Below, piece by piece: positions 32,666 through 43,560 of a stretch of 64,000 nucleotides of DNA (within the stretch, counting starts at the first letter, position 1; every line of letters begins with the position of its first letter). The stretch is taken from assembly GCA_023213315.1 (NCBI GenBank), contig JAKCPI010010877.1:1-64000 (forward strand). The letters run 5' to 3'. The position numbers and the translations under genes are program-made. Source of the stretch: Euborellia annulipes. Taxonomy: Eukaryota > Arthropoda > Insecta > Dermaptera > Anisolabididae. Below the pieces are notes generated by a model. It had not been told where the DNA came from, did not search any database, and worked only from the letters and a program-made list of their open reading frames with translations.

Positions 32666-33270
32666 GTAAAATACACCAATTATTAATTAACGTATGAAAT
32701 GACGTTTCGGTTAATATTTTGCACGCATTTCGGATTCAAAAATAAATGTGTTTTATAATATTTTTTTTTTTTTTTTGATCAATGATAAACATGTTTCGCT
32801 TATTATTAGCAAATAAATTGTATATTTTCTGTCACATAAAAACAAAAACGTATGTTACTAAATGAATGTCAATGCTTTTAATACAATTTAAAATAAAATA
32901 TATATATTTTTTTATATATATACACACACACACGGAATGAACTAATCTTGTTAGGTTAGATATTTATTTTCGTCGGTGTGTAAAAAAAATGTTTTTGAAT
33001 CGAAATCGAGTTAGCGGAGGCTACAAAAAATAAAAAAAAATAAAAAGTAAGATTAACTTTTCACGCGATCACGGCAAGAGAGAGAGAGAGATTCCCACTA
33101 AAGCCTGGAGGATAGGGAAGGGACTTAGGGCAACGGACGTTACCTAAATATGCCTGTAATTTATTTAACGGATTATAAAAGGATACGCTTAAATTTTCAT
33201 AATTCCAAAATATAAGAGAAAATTCCGTAATAGCGAAATTTATTCTAAAAGATAAGATTGCAATTTTACT
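32666..33270. other. Spacer with a single-copy balanced patch
   Basis: 32700-32735 has two GTTTCGG/ATTTCGG phrases. 33000-33150 (GAGTTAGCGGAGGCTAC, CACGCGATCACGGCAAGAG, GGGCAACGGACGTTACC) has mixed composition and no copy elsewhere here; weak candidate for a regulatory element. Confidence 0.3.
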
Positions 33271-33274
33271 ATCT

Positions 33275-33735
33275 TTTTATTGGATTCATGTCAAAAATTT
33301 GATGATTAGATTCTCTAAGTCCAAAAAAATGGGTCCCGCAAAATTTGTGTTCAATTTAAAGCATGAAGGAATTGAGCTACGAAATTGAAATTTTATATTT
33401 ACAGTTAGGCACTTTTCTGGGACATGACACAAAGATTTTAAACAAAATCGGCTAACGAGTACTAGTACTTTACTGATGTACTTTTTCAGCTTTTTTTGAT
33501 TTTCTCGAAATTTGCTATAAGGATTTTGTTTAAAATACAAAAATCAATTATTTTTTACATGTTCTTTAAAATGTATATTCTCATTTTGCCCTTGAAATTT
33601 TTTGAAGCACACTTTACTCTTGTACTTCATAAGAGGCATTTCTATGTTTACAAATGTATTATCGGAAACTAAATATATACTGACACCAAAAATCTGGTGT
33701 GACAAGCACGTAACTTGTCACACCAGATTTTTTAT
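33275..33735 (+). repeat. FAM-A copy, plus
   Basis: TTGGATTCATGTCAAAAATT to the short terminal hairpin AAATCTGGTGTGACAAGCAC / GTCACACCAGATTTTTT. The 5' ACTTTCTCTTACC end is missing. Confidence 0.75.
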
Positions 33736-34354
33736 CACTTTGTTTAAAGGGGATTATTTATTTTTAAAGGCCTTTTTATGTTTAATTTAAGTACATACGC
33801 TGTTTATATACAGTATATTTCTTATTTTACCAATAATTGTTTCGGTCGTAATTATTTGCACAATATCAATTAACGTATGGTCCATTCACTGTATCCATTA
33901 TATTTGATTGAAAGCGTTTTAATTAATAATTTGCATTCGAAACTATTAATACGAAGGGGTACACGTAGAACAAGAAGGTGCATAAAATCTCCCCTACCCT
34001 GCATTTATCCCCCCCCCCCTCCCTGAGAACATTTGCGTGACTGCAATGCATAATTTTATTCTCCCTTCAAAACAATCAGAGAGCCTTCTTCCATACACCC
34101 ACATATTCCCATTCTTTAGTCAAAATATAAATTATTTCTTTGTTTTTCTATAAGGAGAACAATACAAGTGGTATCAATAAATGAAATTAGGTATTGCGAT
34201 ATTTTATGAATAATCCGGTGGTGTGTTTAGATAATCACACTTCCTCTTGGCAATCAACTTATCTAGCTTTTAATATAGGCCTACCCAGTTTGTGAAATCA
34301 AATTCATAAAAAATATGAATCAAAATTTAAGTAGCTTAAAAAAGTATGACATTC
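33736..34354. other. Spacer, nothing recognised
   Basis: AT-rich with a C tract near 34010-34022. No gene or repeat identified. Confidence 0.35.
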
Positions 34355-34450
34355 TTAAGTAGTCGAGATGGTAAGGGCGTCGTACAAATTCATATATGAA
34401 GGGAATAAGCCAAAAGCTCGAGTTCAAACCTCTCGAAGGACGACTTTTTC
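34355..34450 (+). repeat. Possible decayed tRNA-derived element
   Basis: TAGTCGAGATGGTAAGGGCG resembles an A box region and CTCGAGTTCAAACCTCTCG fits a B box (GTTCAAACC). Spacing is about that of a tRNA head, but no A tail or duplication is evident. Confidence 0.35.
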
Positions 34451-34654
34451 TAGTGTATGAAATTTGTCATTTATCCGTTTTTGTAGTTTATGAATATTCC
34501 TTGAAAATTTTTAACAGTGTAGAAGTAGAAGTTTTGCTTCTTCTTAGGGAAAAGTGGTGCATATCCTGTTCTGTATTATGAATAAATAAATAACATCGAA
34601 TTATATTATTTCCTTCTGGATATGTTTCTTATTAATTCTTTTTAAATTTTTCAA

Positions 34655-34860
34655 CGTTTCGATCTTCTTCAGTTCAGCTGTTTAAAATTTTATACATAAT
34701 CAAAGGTGAAGATATTAAGTGCTTAATAGATTCTGATGCGATGATCGCACAACTTTGTGTTCTGTGCTTGCCACACCGTAGTTTTTGTGTCGACTTATAT
34801 TTCGTTGAGAAAATTATTAAAAAAGTACATCAGCAAAGTTCTAGTACTCTTTGGCCGATT
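34655..34860 (-). repeat. FAM-A remnants and a hammerhead-like motif
   Basis: 34655-34676 minus reads CTGAAGAAGATCGAAACGTTG. 34736-34860 has GATCGCACAACTTTGTGTTC, TTGCCACACCGTAGTTTTTG and ACATCAGCAAAGTTCTAGTA, all diverged FAM-A. Confidence 0.55.
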
Positions 34861-34889
34861 TTATGCGAATGTCGTTAATATTTATTTAT

Positions 34890-35240
34890 ACTCTATAATT
34901 CGCTAATGTCCTTCTGTCTGTCTGTCACGCTCTATTTGGGCAATTTCCCTTAATTTTGAAACCAAATTTTATATGCTTAAAGAGGACTTTCTAGGGATTA
35001 CAGGAAAATTATTTTCCTCCCGAAATTCTTATTGAGCTATTAATTGCAGAAGTTACGATTTCTCCCATAGGAAATGTATGAAAAAAAAACACATTTATGT
35101 ATTTTATGAATGTAAACAAATCCTTAAGCCGGCACTGGATTGGAATAATAATAATTTTTTTTCTCAAAATCAAGAAAAGGCGAGAGTCCGCCGCAGGCGG
35201 GCCCGAACCAGCTGAGGCGAGATCCAGGGGGCCGAAGGCT
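34890..35240 (-). repeat. FAM-D copy, minus
   Basis: ATAATTCGCTAATGTCCTTC, CTGTCACGCTCTATTTGGGC, AAAGAGGACTTTCTAGGGAT, then GGCACTGGATTGGAATAATA and GGCGAGAGTCCGCCGCAGGC. The near-complete GC-rich end is preserved. Confidence 0.78.
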
Positions 35241-35875
35241 AGAATAATATACAAATTTTAAGGTCACGGTTGTTTCAAAAGTTGTTAAATTTTTTATAGG
35301 CAACCTGCAACGTGAACATATTCAAAACAGTAATAAAATCGATAACTATTAGTATCTATAAATATGCAAACTTTAATTAATACATTAATAGTAAATTTCA
35401 TTTCAATTCCCTTAATTCAATATTCGTTCCATTATAATTTAATAATTCTTTAATTAAAATTTCTTTTCACATTAATAAATAAAATAAATAAATAAATACG
35501 AAATAAATGAATGTTTATTTGAAAGATTAAAAAGTTGATGAATGAATGAGTGTTGGAAATTTAAATAAAGAACAGGCCTCGATATAAAGTGAGATAGAGG
35601 GCTTTTTTAGTGTTAATAATTATCCCTTTTAGGCCTATTATTGATTAAGGGAATCGAGCTCTATTTTTACTTTCTCTTACCTATATATATATATAATATT
35701 TGAATTAATGTCAAAAACCTTGGTAATACACGTTTTGAGTTCACAAAAGTGGGTCCCACAAAATGGTCTAATTTATCTTCAATTAAAGGTAGATCTTTTT
35801 TTCCCTACAAAATGTCGGTCTTATCTTTCTCTTACCTATAAATATAGATAAATAAATTGATGTTTTATGGCTGTG
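35241..35875. other. AT-rich spacer ending in FAM-A debris
   Basis: 35660-35850 contains TTTACTTTCTCTTACC, GGGTCCCACAAAATGGTCTA and TAGATCTTTTTTTCCCTACA. The last two recur at 36115-36180, a local duplication around the fold-back. Confidence 0.5.
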
Positions 35876-36060
35876 GAGATTTACTCAGGTTTCACAAGGA
35901 CTTTGCAGCCAGGAGATTAAATAAAAAATCTTTTATTTAATTTTTATTTGCCGACGTTTCGGTCGCCAATCACGACCTTCATCAGAGCAAATATTGTCAA
36001 TTATACACAAAATTAAATAAAAGATTTTTTATTTAAACTCCTGCGAATCCTGAGTATATA
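35876..36060. repeat. Short fold-back related to the 20.1 kb element
   Basis: GACTTTGCAGCCAGGAGATT, GCCGACGTTTCGGTCGCCAA and CACGACCTTCATCAGAG match the left arm of 20070-20955. The right arm is reduced to AAAGATTTTTTATTTAAACT CCTG. An internally deleted sister copy. Confidence 0.7.
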
Positions 36061-36180
36061 GATAAAATATTTGAATTAATGTCAAAAATCTTGGAAATAC
36101 ACGTTTTGAGTCCAAAAAAGTGGGTCCCACAAAATGGTCTAATTTGTCTTCAATTAAAGGTAGATCTTTTTCCCTACAAG

Positions 36181-36341
36181 CATGGGCGTAACTAGGGGGG
36201 TGCCGTGGTGGGCCTGGCCCCCCTCTAGAAGTCTCGTGGCTCCCTACCCCAAGAAAAATTGAGAAAATATGGGGCTTTTCAGGCTCCCCGGAGGAAAGCT
36301 GGTCCCATCCCCCCCAGCCAAATTCTCTAGCTACGCCCATG
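36181..36341. mobile_element. hAT-type MITE with perfect 8-bp duplication
   Basis: 161 bp. CATGGGCGTAACTAG at the left and CTAGCTACGCCCATG at the right (one mismatch). CCTACAAG flanks both sides (36173-36180 and 36342-36349); 8 bp is diagnostic of hAT. The subterminal GCCCCCCTC and CCCCCCCAGCC blocks are shared with 14454 and 18.4 kb. Confidence 0.88.
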
Positions 36342-36454
36342 CCTACAAGATGTCGGTCTTATCTCAATTTCGATCATAATGGCGCTTGGTTCCTTTATGC
36401 ATAACATCGACATTATCCGCCAGTGAGAAATGTAAAATAAAGGCCTTTTTCTTT

Positions 36455-36685
36455 TATGCTTAAAGAGGACCTAGGAATTACAGGAAAATTATTTTCATCC
36501 CGAAATTCCTATAACTTTTTGAGTTATTAATTCTTAAAGTTACGATTTCTCCTATATGAAATATAGGAGGAAACATTTATGTATTCTATGAATGTAAACA
36601 AATCCTCAAACAGGCACTGGATTGGAATAATTTTCTTCTCATGGCGAGGGGTCCGCCGTAGGCGGGCGGCGCGGCTAGTTATATT
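36455..36685 (-). repeat. FAM-D copy, minus
   Basis: TTAAAGAGGACCTAGGAATT, CGAAATTCCTATAACTTTTT, GGCACTGGATTGGAATAATT and GGCGAGGGGTCCGCCGTAGG. Confidence 0.75.
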
Positions 36686-37381
36686 TAATGATTGATTTGC
36701 GATCCATCGTTTTAAACAACTCTCTGTCTCTCTCTTTTCAATGGATAAACATTTAGATTTCAATTAAGTTAAATCGTCGATTTAAAGGGAGAGCCTAATG
36801 GCTTTATTTAATGTCTTATTATCCAATTAAGAAAGGAATATTATTTTTTTAAGGTCCTCTCTTCGTTTTTTTTTTTTTTTTTAGTGATTCTACTTTTCCC
36901 CTCTCTCATCATTACTCGTAATTAGTTTAGTAATTGAAAATCTGATTTTTTTAACGGGATCCTATCAAACAAAAATTTTCATACAAATTAAACAACAAAT
37001 ATGATTTATTTTTGTTTTATGGTTATTTAAAATTTAAAAAACGAAAAAAAAATTCATTTGTAAAACTTTTTTTTTTTTTATTTGAATTCGAGAAATCCCT
37101 TGTGTGTTTCATTAATTATTTTACCGGAAAAATTAATTTCAACTTGTTAGCTAACAAAAAAAATATATATATATATATTTTTTTAAATAATTTTTCTATA
37201 ATACAAGTGGAATTAAAAATTACGTACTTTAATAAATCAATTAAAGCTTGATAAAATGCATAATACTGAAGTTGCGCGAATCAAAAAGAAGTAAACCAGA
37301 GGCTTTAATCCCCTTTAAAAAACTTCATTCTTATAGACAAAAAAAAAATAGTTAAAACAATTTTTTTTTAATGCTTTTATT
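36686..37381. other. AT-rich spacer
   Basis: Homopolymer A/T tracts; the 79-residue lysine/phenylalanine-rich frame 37012-37251 is compositional. No gene. Confidence 0.4.
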
Positions 37382-37599
37382 TAAATTGAACTAAAATGGG
37401 AGAAATAATTTCATTTTTCTTGTTAAAATTGTTTAATATTTAAGACTAGAAATAAAAGCGTGGTATTCTCGTTGATAGGTTAATGAATTGTCTATTCTTA
37501 GACACTCAGAGCGCCCCACGCTTTTATTTTAAGTCAAAAATATTTAACAACTTTAACAACAAAAATGAAATTCTAACTTTCATTTTTAGTTCAATTTAA
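37382..37599. repeat. Fold-back element, 83-bp arms
   Basis: TTAAATTGAACTAAAATGGG to AAATAAAAGCGTGG pairs with CCACGCTTTTATTTTAAGTC to TTTAGTTCAATTTAA, with several mismatches. The loop has ATTCTCGTTGATAGGTTAAT. No coding capacity. Confidence 0.7.
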
Positions 37600-37879
37600 C
37601 TAATTCGCGTAGGGCTTCAAATAAAGTACGACATTAGTTTGGACTAATTTGTCATCAGAAATTAACCCAAGACCTCTAGCTCAAAAGGAAGGATCTTTTT
37701 TTACTTTATTTTAAAATCCTTTTTCGACTGCTGAGAGGGGTTTGACTTAAATGTTTTAAATACATAGTATCGATGGCTACGTTGACTGCTCGGGGTCACC
37801 AATCCCGAGCTTTCGCCGCGCTTGGTATCACTTAACGGCAATGATTGTAATGGGAGTTTTTTAAAAAATTGTATGTCAT
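37600..37879. repeat. Spacer with a GATGGCTACG repeat
   Basis: 37770-37850 (TCGGGGTCACCAATCCCGAG, TTTCGCCGCGCTTGGTATCA) is the partner of 28165-28265. Confidence 0.55.
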
Positions 37880-38396
37880 ATAGAGAGAGAAATTGGATTC
37901 ATGTCAAGATTTTGATGGATCTACGCGTTTTGAGGTCTCTTGAGTCCAAAAAAGTGGGTCCCACAAAATGGTCTGTCTGTGAACAAAATATCTCAAAAAC
38001 GAAAAGAGCTAGGAGATTGAAATTTTATATTTAAGTTAGATACCCCCCCCCCTGGCACGTGACAGGAAGCTTTTGCAGAAAATTCGCCAAAAAGTACTAG
38101 CAATTTACTGATGTACTTTTTAGTATTTTTCGATTTTCCCAAAAATTCTTTAAAACGATTTTGATTAAAATTCATAAATCAAGTATCTTTTAGATCTTCT
38201 ATAAAATGTATATTTTCATTTTGTCCTTGAAATTGTTTGAAGCACACTTTACTCTTGTACTTCATAGGAAAGCCATGGTAACAAAATTGTGAATATTTAT
38301 AAATTTTATATCTTTAATTCAAATCAAGCGTATTATCGGTATATAAGTCTACAGAAAAAAAAATCTGGTGTGTAAGCACAGCACACCAGATTTTTA
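37880..38396 (+). repeat. FAM-A copy, plus
   Basis: ATAGAGAGAGAAATTGGATT, TCCAAAAAAGTGGGTCCCAC, AAAAAGTACTAGCAATTTAC and a very short terminal hairpin AAATCTGGTGTG / CACACCAGATTTTT. Confidence 0.75.
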
Positions 38397-39355
38397 TTTT
38401 ACTTTTTAACTAGATAATAGGTTTATATATATTATTTTAAATGGATAAATGGAGGGCTTGAGGATGGGGTTAATCTAGATCAAAACGTTACTTTTTTATG
38501 ACTGTTAATTTAAAACAGCATGCAAATTTTATTATCGATTATTTTTTTTTGTAATCAATCCGTCATTTTGAATGACACATTGTAATTATTTAAAAAAAGA
38601 AGAACTTTTGTTTATCTCTTAAAGAATGAATTAAATATATAAATAGGGCGGAATTGAATTTTAAGAATGATTGAAAGAATTTCGACGAGACACACACACA
38701 TAGACAATCTGACAAGAAAGAATCACTTGGCGTGCATGTCATTCTCTTTGCTTTTTTTTCGGTTGAGAAACAAAGAATTGGGGTGGTGGTGAAAAAAAAA
38801 GAACAGGCGACGTTTCGATCGAGCTTTGTATAACTCACTAAGGGTTAAAGGAGAGCGAATCGAATCCCATCTCCCCTCCACCATGGAGAGTAAAAACGAC
38901 TTTATCCTCCCCTGGCAAATCCGATTCTCTCTGGCAACGATAGAAGAGAGAGAGAGCGAAGAAGAAAAAAAAAAACTGCCATCAGCCAATTCTTTAAGCA
39001 CGCCGATGGAAAATTAAATTCCGCTTTTTACAATCGCATCTTAATGGGTTGAAATATCGTTTCCAATGTCACCCGATTATTGAATAGATATTAAGTTAAA
39101 AAAAAAAAAAAAAAATTATATAATCGGCTCTTTAAAATTTTAAGTGTGTACTTATCGATAATAGGCTAGGAAGGCGTGTTTCTCACAGGATGTCCAAATC
39201 TTATCGCTCTGAAGAAAAAGAAGAAGAAGAAGAAGAAGAGGCAACTGCACAGGAACGATAAAATTTAAGTGCGTTTATTTTTGACTAAATGACAAGATTT
39301 TGTGTGTGTGTGTGTGTGTGTGCCCCGCAGAAAATTTTTTCAAAGCGGTTTGAAA
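38397..39355. other. Mixed spacer with balanced patch and GAA, GT repeats
   Basis: 38800-39010 is of mixed composition (AACTCACTAAGGGTTAAAGG; CATGGAGAGTAAAAACGAC) with overlapping frames on both strands but no domain; could be regulatory or an untranslated exon. (GAA)n at about 39218-39240 and (GT)n at about 39301-39322. 38480-38512 has a degenerate GAGGATGG...AAAACGT motif. Confidence 0.35.
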
Positions 39356-39359
39356 CAAA

Positions 39360-39838
39360 TATATGGACGATGTTATGCATGAAGGAACCAAGCGCCATTA
39401 ACCTAAATCTGATATAGGGGTCATTTCACTTTTTTTTTAACACTCACACTTTTTTCACATTCACACACAATCTTTTCGGCATCTTAGGCCATATACAGAC
39501 TTTATACGATAACCGTTATTTATGAATATATATATATTGGGGTCCAGGAATTCTTATTTAAGCTATTTGGTATCCAAATGGCTTAAATAAAATCAGGCTG
39601 CCTGGGATCCGAACCCCCGACCCTTGGTATACAAGGCAGACGCGCTACCAACTACGCCAAGCCCGGGGTCATGTCATTTCATTTGCACACTTATAAACAA
39701 AACCAATAACTTTTTTTCTTGTTTTATACAAATATAATTTAAATAAAGAGTTAGATCTTTTTCCATACAAGATATCGATCTTATCTCAATTTCGATCATA
39801 ATGGCGCTTGGTTCTTTTATGCTTAACATCCGTCCATA
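39360..39838. repeat. Fold-back element carrying the SINE insertion
   Basis: The left GGACGATGTTATGCATGAAG, GAACCAAGCGCCATTA pairs with the right TAATGGCGCTTGGTTCTTTT, ATGCTTAACATCCGTCC. Related single arm at 36380-36410. The SINE described next sits between the arms. Confidence 0.65.
39429..39672 (-). mobile_element. tRNA-derived SINE, minus, with target-site duplication
   Basis: Same family as 19772-20032: on the minus strand the A box TTGGCGTAGTTGG, B box GGGTTCGGATCCC, the TTTAAGCCATTTGGATACC body and GGCCTAAGATGCCGAAAAG. It ends in an A tract (T tract at 39429-39438 on plus). GTCATTTCA flanks it (39420-39428, 39673-39681). The differing head bases from the first copy show independent divergence. 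Confidence 0.85.
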
Positions 39839-40180
39839 TATATATATTGTACCTATTTGTAATTCGCTAATTGCTCGCTGTTTTGACAATTTCGGAACCA
39901 AATTTTATATGCTTAAATAGGATCTTCTAGGGATCTTACAGGAAAATTATTTTCATCCCGAAATTCCTATAACTTTTTGAGTTATTAATTTCTAAAGTTA
40001 CGATTTCTCCCATAGGAAATATTTATGTATTCTTTGACATTTATGTATGCTATGCATGTATAAAACAAATCTTCAAACTGGCACTGGATTTTAATAGTTT
40101 CTTTTCAAAATTAAGGCGAGGGTCTGCCGCAGGCGGGCCCAAGGCAGCTGGCGAAGGTCCATGGGGGCGAAATAAACGAT
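39839..40180 (-). repeat. FAM-D copy, minus
   Basis: TAATTCGCTAATTGCTCGCT (the GTCTGTC part is lost), ATGCTTAAATAGGATCTTCT, CGAAATTCCTATAACTTTTT and GGCGAGGGTCTGCCGCAGGC. Confidence 0.72.
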
Positions 40181-40429
40181 CACTAGCATGATTAACAAAT
40201 TTAATTCCGTTACAAAATTGTTTGAGATTCATCCAATGAACAAAACTAACAAATAAAAAAATAAACACACTTAGAGAAGACATAATGGACACTCTAGTTT
40301 GTTTTATTATTTATTTATTTTTTTTTATTGATAAGGTGTTAAAAACCTGGATTCTTTCACCATCTCAGAATGTATTAGCATAATTGATTAACTAATTAAA
40401 TTTGTTGCCATATTCATTCTGTTTAATAA
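40181..40429. other. Spacer
   Basis: Nothing recognised. AT-rich. Confidence 0.35.
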
Positions 40430-40690
40430 TTCATTTGACTAATAGTTAATTAAACAATAGTAGAGAGAGTTAGAATATCTAACTGACATACCTGTAATTG
40501 ATATGCGATTGCGGTCAGAATAAATTCACATCGAGAATGATTGGCGGCGGCGCAGACAATTAAATGAACACGGACGGCATGCATGCCCTGCCTTGCACTC
40601 CCGGTAATGCCATTATTTCATTCACCCCTGCCATACTATCTCCCTTTACCAACATTCATACTTTATTATTATAAACAGCCATTTTATTTC
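40430..40690. promoter_or_regulatory. Candidate conserved non-coding island
   Basis: Unique balanced sequence with CCTGTAATTGATATGCGATT, GATTGGCGGCGGCGCAGAC, ACAATTAAATGA and the 12-bp palindrome GGCATGCATGCC (40576-40587). Contains several homeodomain-type TAATTG/ATTA cores. No open frame of useful length. Enhancer role is inferred. Confidence 0.4.
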
Positions 40691-40784
40691 TATTCATTAA
40701 TTAATTTGACGTATATTATTAAATAAATATGTAGTGTACGGTATATAGTGTAACGATATGGAAATCAGCATTAAAAAAAAAACA

Positions 40785-41235
40785 AAAACTGGTGTGTGTG
40801 ATCGCACAGCACACAACCTTTGTTACTTGTTGTGTTCTGTGCTTGTCATACCAGATTTTTTGGTATCGATATATATTTAGTTTCTGGCAGGATATTACAA
40901 TTCAAGATTGTAATTAAAAAATCTGGTGTGACTGGTCGCACAGCACACAATTGAAAGTTGTGCTTGTACACCAGATATTTTGGTGTCGACATATATTTAG
41001 TTTCCGGCAGCAAATTAAAAAAATCTGGTGTGACTGGTCGCAGAGCACACAATTCAAAGTGGTGTTCTGTGCTTGTCGCACCAGATTTTTTTGTGTCGAT
41101 ATATATTTAGTTTCCGACAGGATATTAGAATACAAGATTGTAATTTTAAAAAATCTGGTGTGACTGGTCGCACAGCACACAATTGAAAGTTGTGTTCTGT
41201 GCTTGTCACACCAGATTTTTTCGTGTCAAGATATA
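40785..41235 (-). repeat. Tandem array of four FAM-A terminal hairpins
   Basis: CTGGTGTG starts at 40789, 40923, 41024 and 41154, each paired with ACCAGAT about 60 bp later. Hairpins are separated by TTTAGTTTCCGRCAG-containing spacers. Stem arms contain TCGCACAGCACACAA and GTGTTCTGTGCTTGTC. The three overlapping open frames on both strands are artefacts of the repetition. Confidence 0.82.
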
Positions 41236-41690
41236 TTTAGTTTCCATCGATGTATTAGAATTCAAGATACCAAATTTATAAAAATAAAACAAAATCTATT
41301 CCTATGATGTACAAGAGTAAAGTGTGCTTCAAGCAGTTTTAAGTGTAAAATGAGAATATATATTTTAAGGAGCCTAAAAAATAATTAATTTATGAATTTT
41401 AATCAAAATAGTTGTAGCGAGTTTTGAGTAAATCGAAAAATAACAGTAAAAGTACATCAGTAAAATACTAGTACTTTTTGGCCGATTTTATTTAGAAACT
41501 TCGAGTTATCTGCCAGGACCAAAGTTAAATATCCAATTTTAATCTCTTAGTTCTTTTTGTTTTTGAGATATTTTGTTCACAGACCCACTTTTTTGGACTC
41601 AGGATACCTCAAAACATGTATATTCTTCAAAATTTTTGACATGAATCCAATACTTTCTCTCTCTATTTATATAATCATTTTTAGCTTCAA
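41236..41690 (-). repeat. Body of the FAM-A copy next to the array
   Basis: ATGTACAAGAGTAAAGTGTG, TACATCAGTAAAATACTAGT, CACTTTTTTGGACTCAGG and GACATGAATCCAATACTTTC. Together with the array it forms one copy whose hairpin end has multiplied. Confidence 0.78.
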
Positions 41691-42779
41691 AAAATCAATC
41701 AATAAGTAGCTATGGTTATGAACACTGATCCAAATATTAAAATTTTACCGAAGTTATCGTGAATATTAAAAATATCACCATCACTCTAATCTTTGAAGCA
41801 TGAAGATGGTTGCGATCTAAGACAGAAACACCTCTCTGGATCATTAAATATATTTTTAACCTAAAATTCCATTTGACTCTCGACGCAGTTAAACATTAGA
41901 TTAAATAATATTTTAAATGATACACTAGTTTCTATGTTTCTTAATGAAATAATACACTTTCTATATATTTCGACATTATTTTCATTTTCAGAATTAGATG
42001 TCGAAATTATTTCATCAATATAACATATCGATTAGTGTATATTTAAAATATTATAGTAACTTTTAAGATCTTGATTAGATTTCTAGATTATATTTTAAAT
42101 TGATAGATAAATGAAAAAAATCAAATTTGAAAGTAATTTGTCACTAATCGTTGCATCTATTCGCAGAGTTGGTCCATTTCTTGATGTCCTCTTAGCTCAA
42201 TAACTTGATGCTAATTTGATGGATATAATTGAATACAGACACAGAGAAGGAGACCATTTTTTGGACTCAGGAACCTCAAAATTTCGACATCGAATTTTTG
42301 ACATGGATCCAATACTTGATGATTGCTTTGTTTAATCAAGGAGGGGGAAGGAATTAAATGAATACTTTATTCTTATTTCGCAATACAAAGTTGTCGCTTA
42401 ATTCTAATATTGAAAAACACTCATAAACATTAACACACAGTATTATATATCAGCAAGTTTTCAAAAAAAAAAAAAAAAAAAAATTCCTTATCTTATACAC
42501 AGGCACACAATTTATATAATCACAGCCTCTCGTATCTTTCTCATACATTTTCGCAAACATTTCTGTTTATTGTTAATTAAATTTTCGACTATAAACTTTC
42601 AAAAGTAATGTTTTTTTTTTTTCGCCCGGAATATTATCTATAATAAATAAAGTTTAATCAAAAAATAATAATAATAAAAAATGTAAATTTCCATTTTAAT
42701 GGTTCCCATTTAAAATGTCTTTATTGCCCATCTCGTCTCTTTTAAAAGGTAAATTTTGACGACTTAAAAGAATAAATTA
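41691..42779. other. AT-rich spacer
   Basis: A short inverted pair TTTCGACATTATTTTC / ATGTCGAAATTATTTC near 41968-42015 and a FAM-A tail fragment at 42240-42315 (CATTTTTTGGACTCAGGAAC). No gene. Confidence 0.4.
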
Positions 42780-43560
42780 AAATCCTTTTTATATATTTAA
42801 TAGAGGAGTGTCCGTCCGTCTGCCTGATCAACCCCGTAATTTTGAAATGAAATTTCATACTGAGTTGAGAAAAAATAGTCGAGTCTTTAAAATCTCAAAT
42901 GTGGGAGGCTCAAAAAATACAGAATTTTCCCATAGGAAATCATTGGGTTTGAATACTTTATGAAATTTCACTCTTAATAAGGAAAGTAAATACTTCGTAG
43001 ATATAATTTGAAGATAAATAAAAAGAAAAGTGGTTTAATAATCGTAAAAAAAAAAATATGCAATTAATATAGAGACTATCTGAAAGGAATTAAGCGAGCA
43101 ATTTCAAAATTTTAAAGTTTTAAATTTCCTTCCTTGACTTAAAGTTTTAATTTTCCTTCGCTGACTCTGCTTCCTCTTACTCTGTCCAATCAGCGAGAGA
43201 GAATGGTAAACAGGTTACATGCACCGGAAGTGAACGGCTAGCGCTTTATATACAGTAATGATAATGATTTTAGCGTCTTTTATCTTCTAAGTATTTAACA
43301 AACTTATCGTTTGAAATGAAATTTTGCACCCTTATAGAGTCCAGGAAAAATGCTCAGGTTCTCAGATTCTCAAATGGGAAAGCTCAAAAAAAATACAGAA
43401 TTTTCCCATAAGAAAGCATTGGGTTCTATATGGCCTTAAGAAAAATTAAAAGCCAATTAAGAAATTCAAAGCCAATTAATTATAATAATTAAATCTCTCA
43501 AATTAAAAATAATAAAAATTATTATATAATTAAATTTTCTTTTTTTTTTTCTTTGACCGA
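42780..43560 (+). repeat. Two FAM-E segments around a single-copy patch
   Basis: 42780-43080 has GTCCGTCCGTCTGCCTGATC, GTGGGAGGCTCAAAAAATAC and TAAATACTTCGTAGATATAA; this end is matched in reverse at about 46930-47060. 43320-43560 repeats TGGGAAAGCTCAAAAAAAAT, AGAAAGCATTGGGTTCTATA and AATTAAATCTCTCAAATTAA. Between, 43130-43310 (GCTGACTCTGCTTCCTCTTA, GCACCGGAAGTGAACGGC, an ETS-like ACCGGAAGTG) looks single-copy. Confidence 0.6.

Noticed and set aside
39218..39240. (GAA)n as an exon splicing enhancer or coding glutamate run
   Set aside because: No splice sites or open frame around it; simple repeat.
40785..41235. CRISPR array
   Set aside because: Direct repeats with spacers, but the 'repeats' are self-complementary ends of a transposon, spacers are near-identical, spacing is uneven, and the DNA is eukaryotic.
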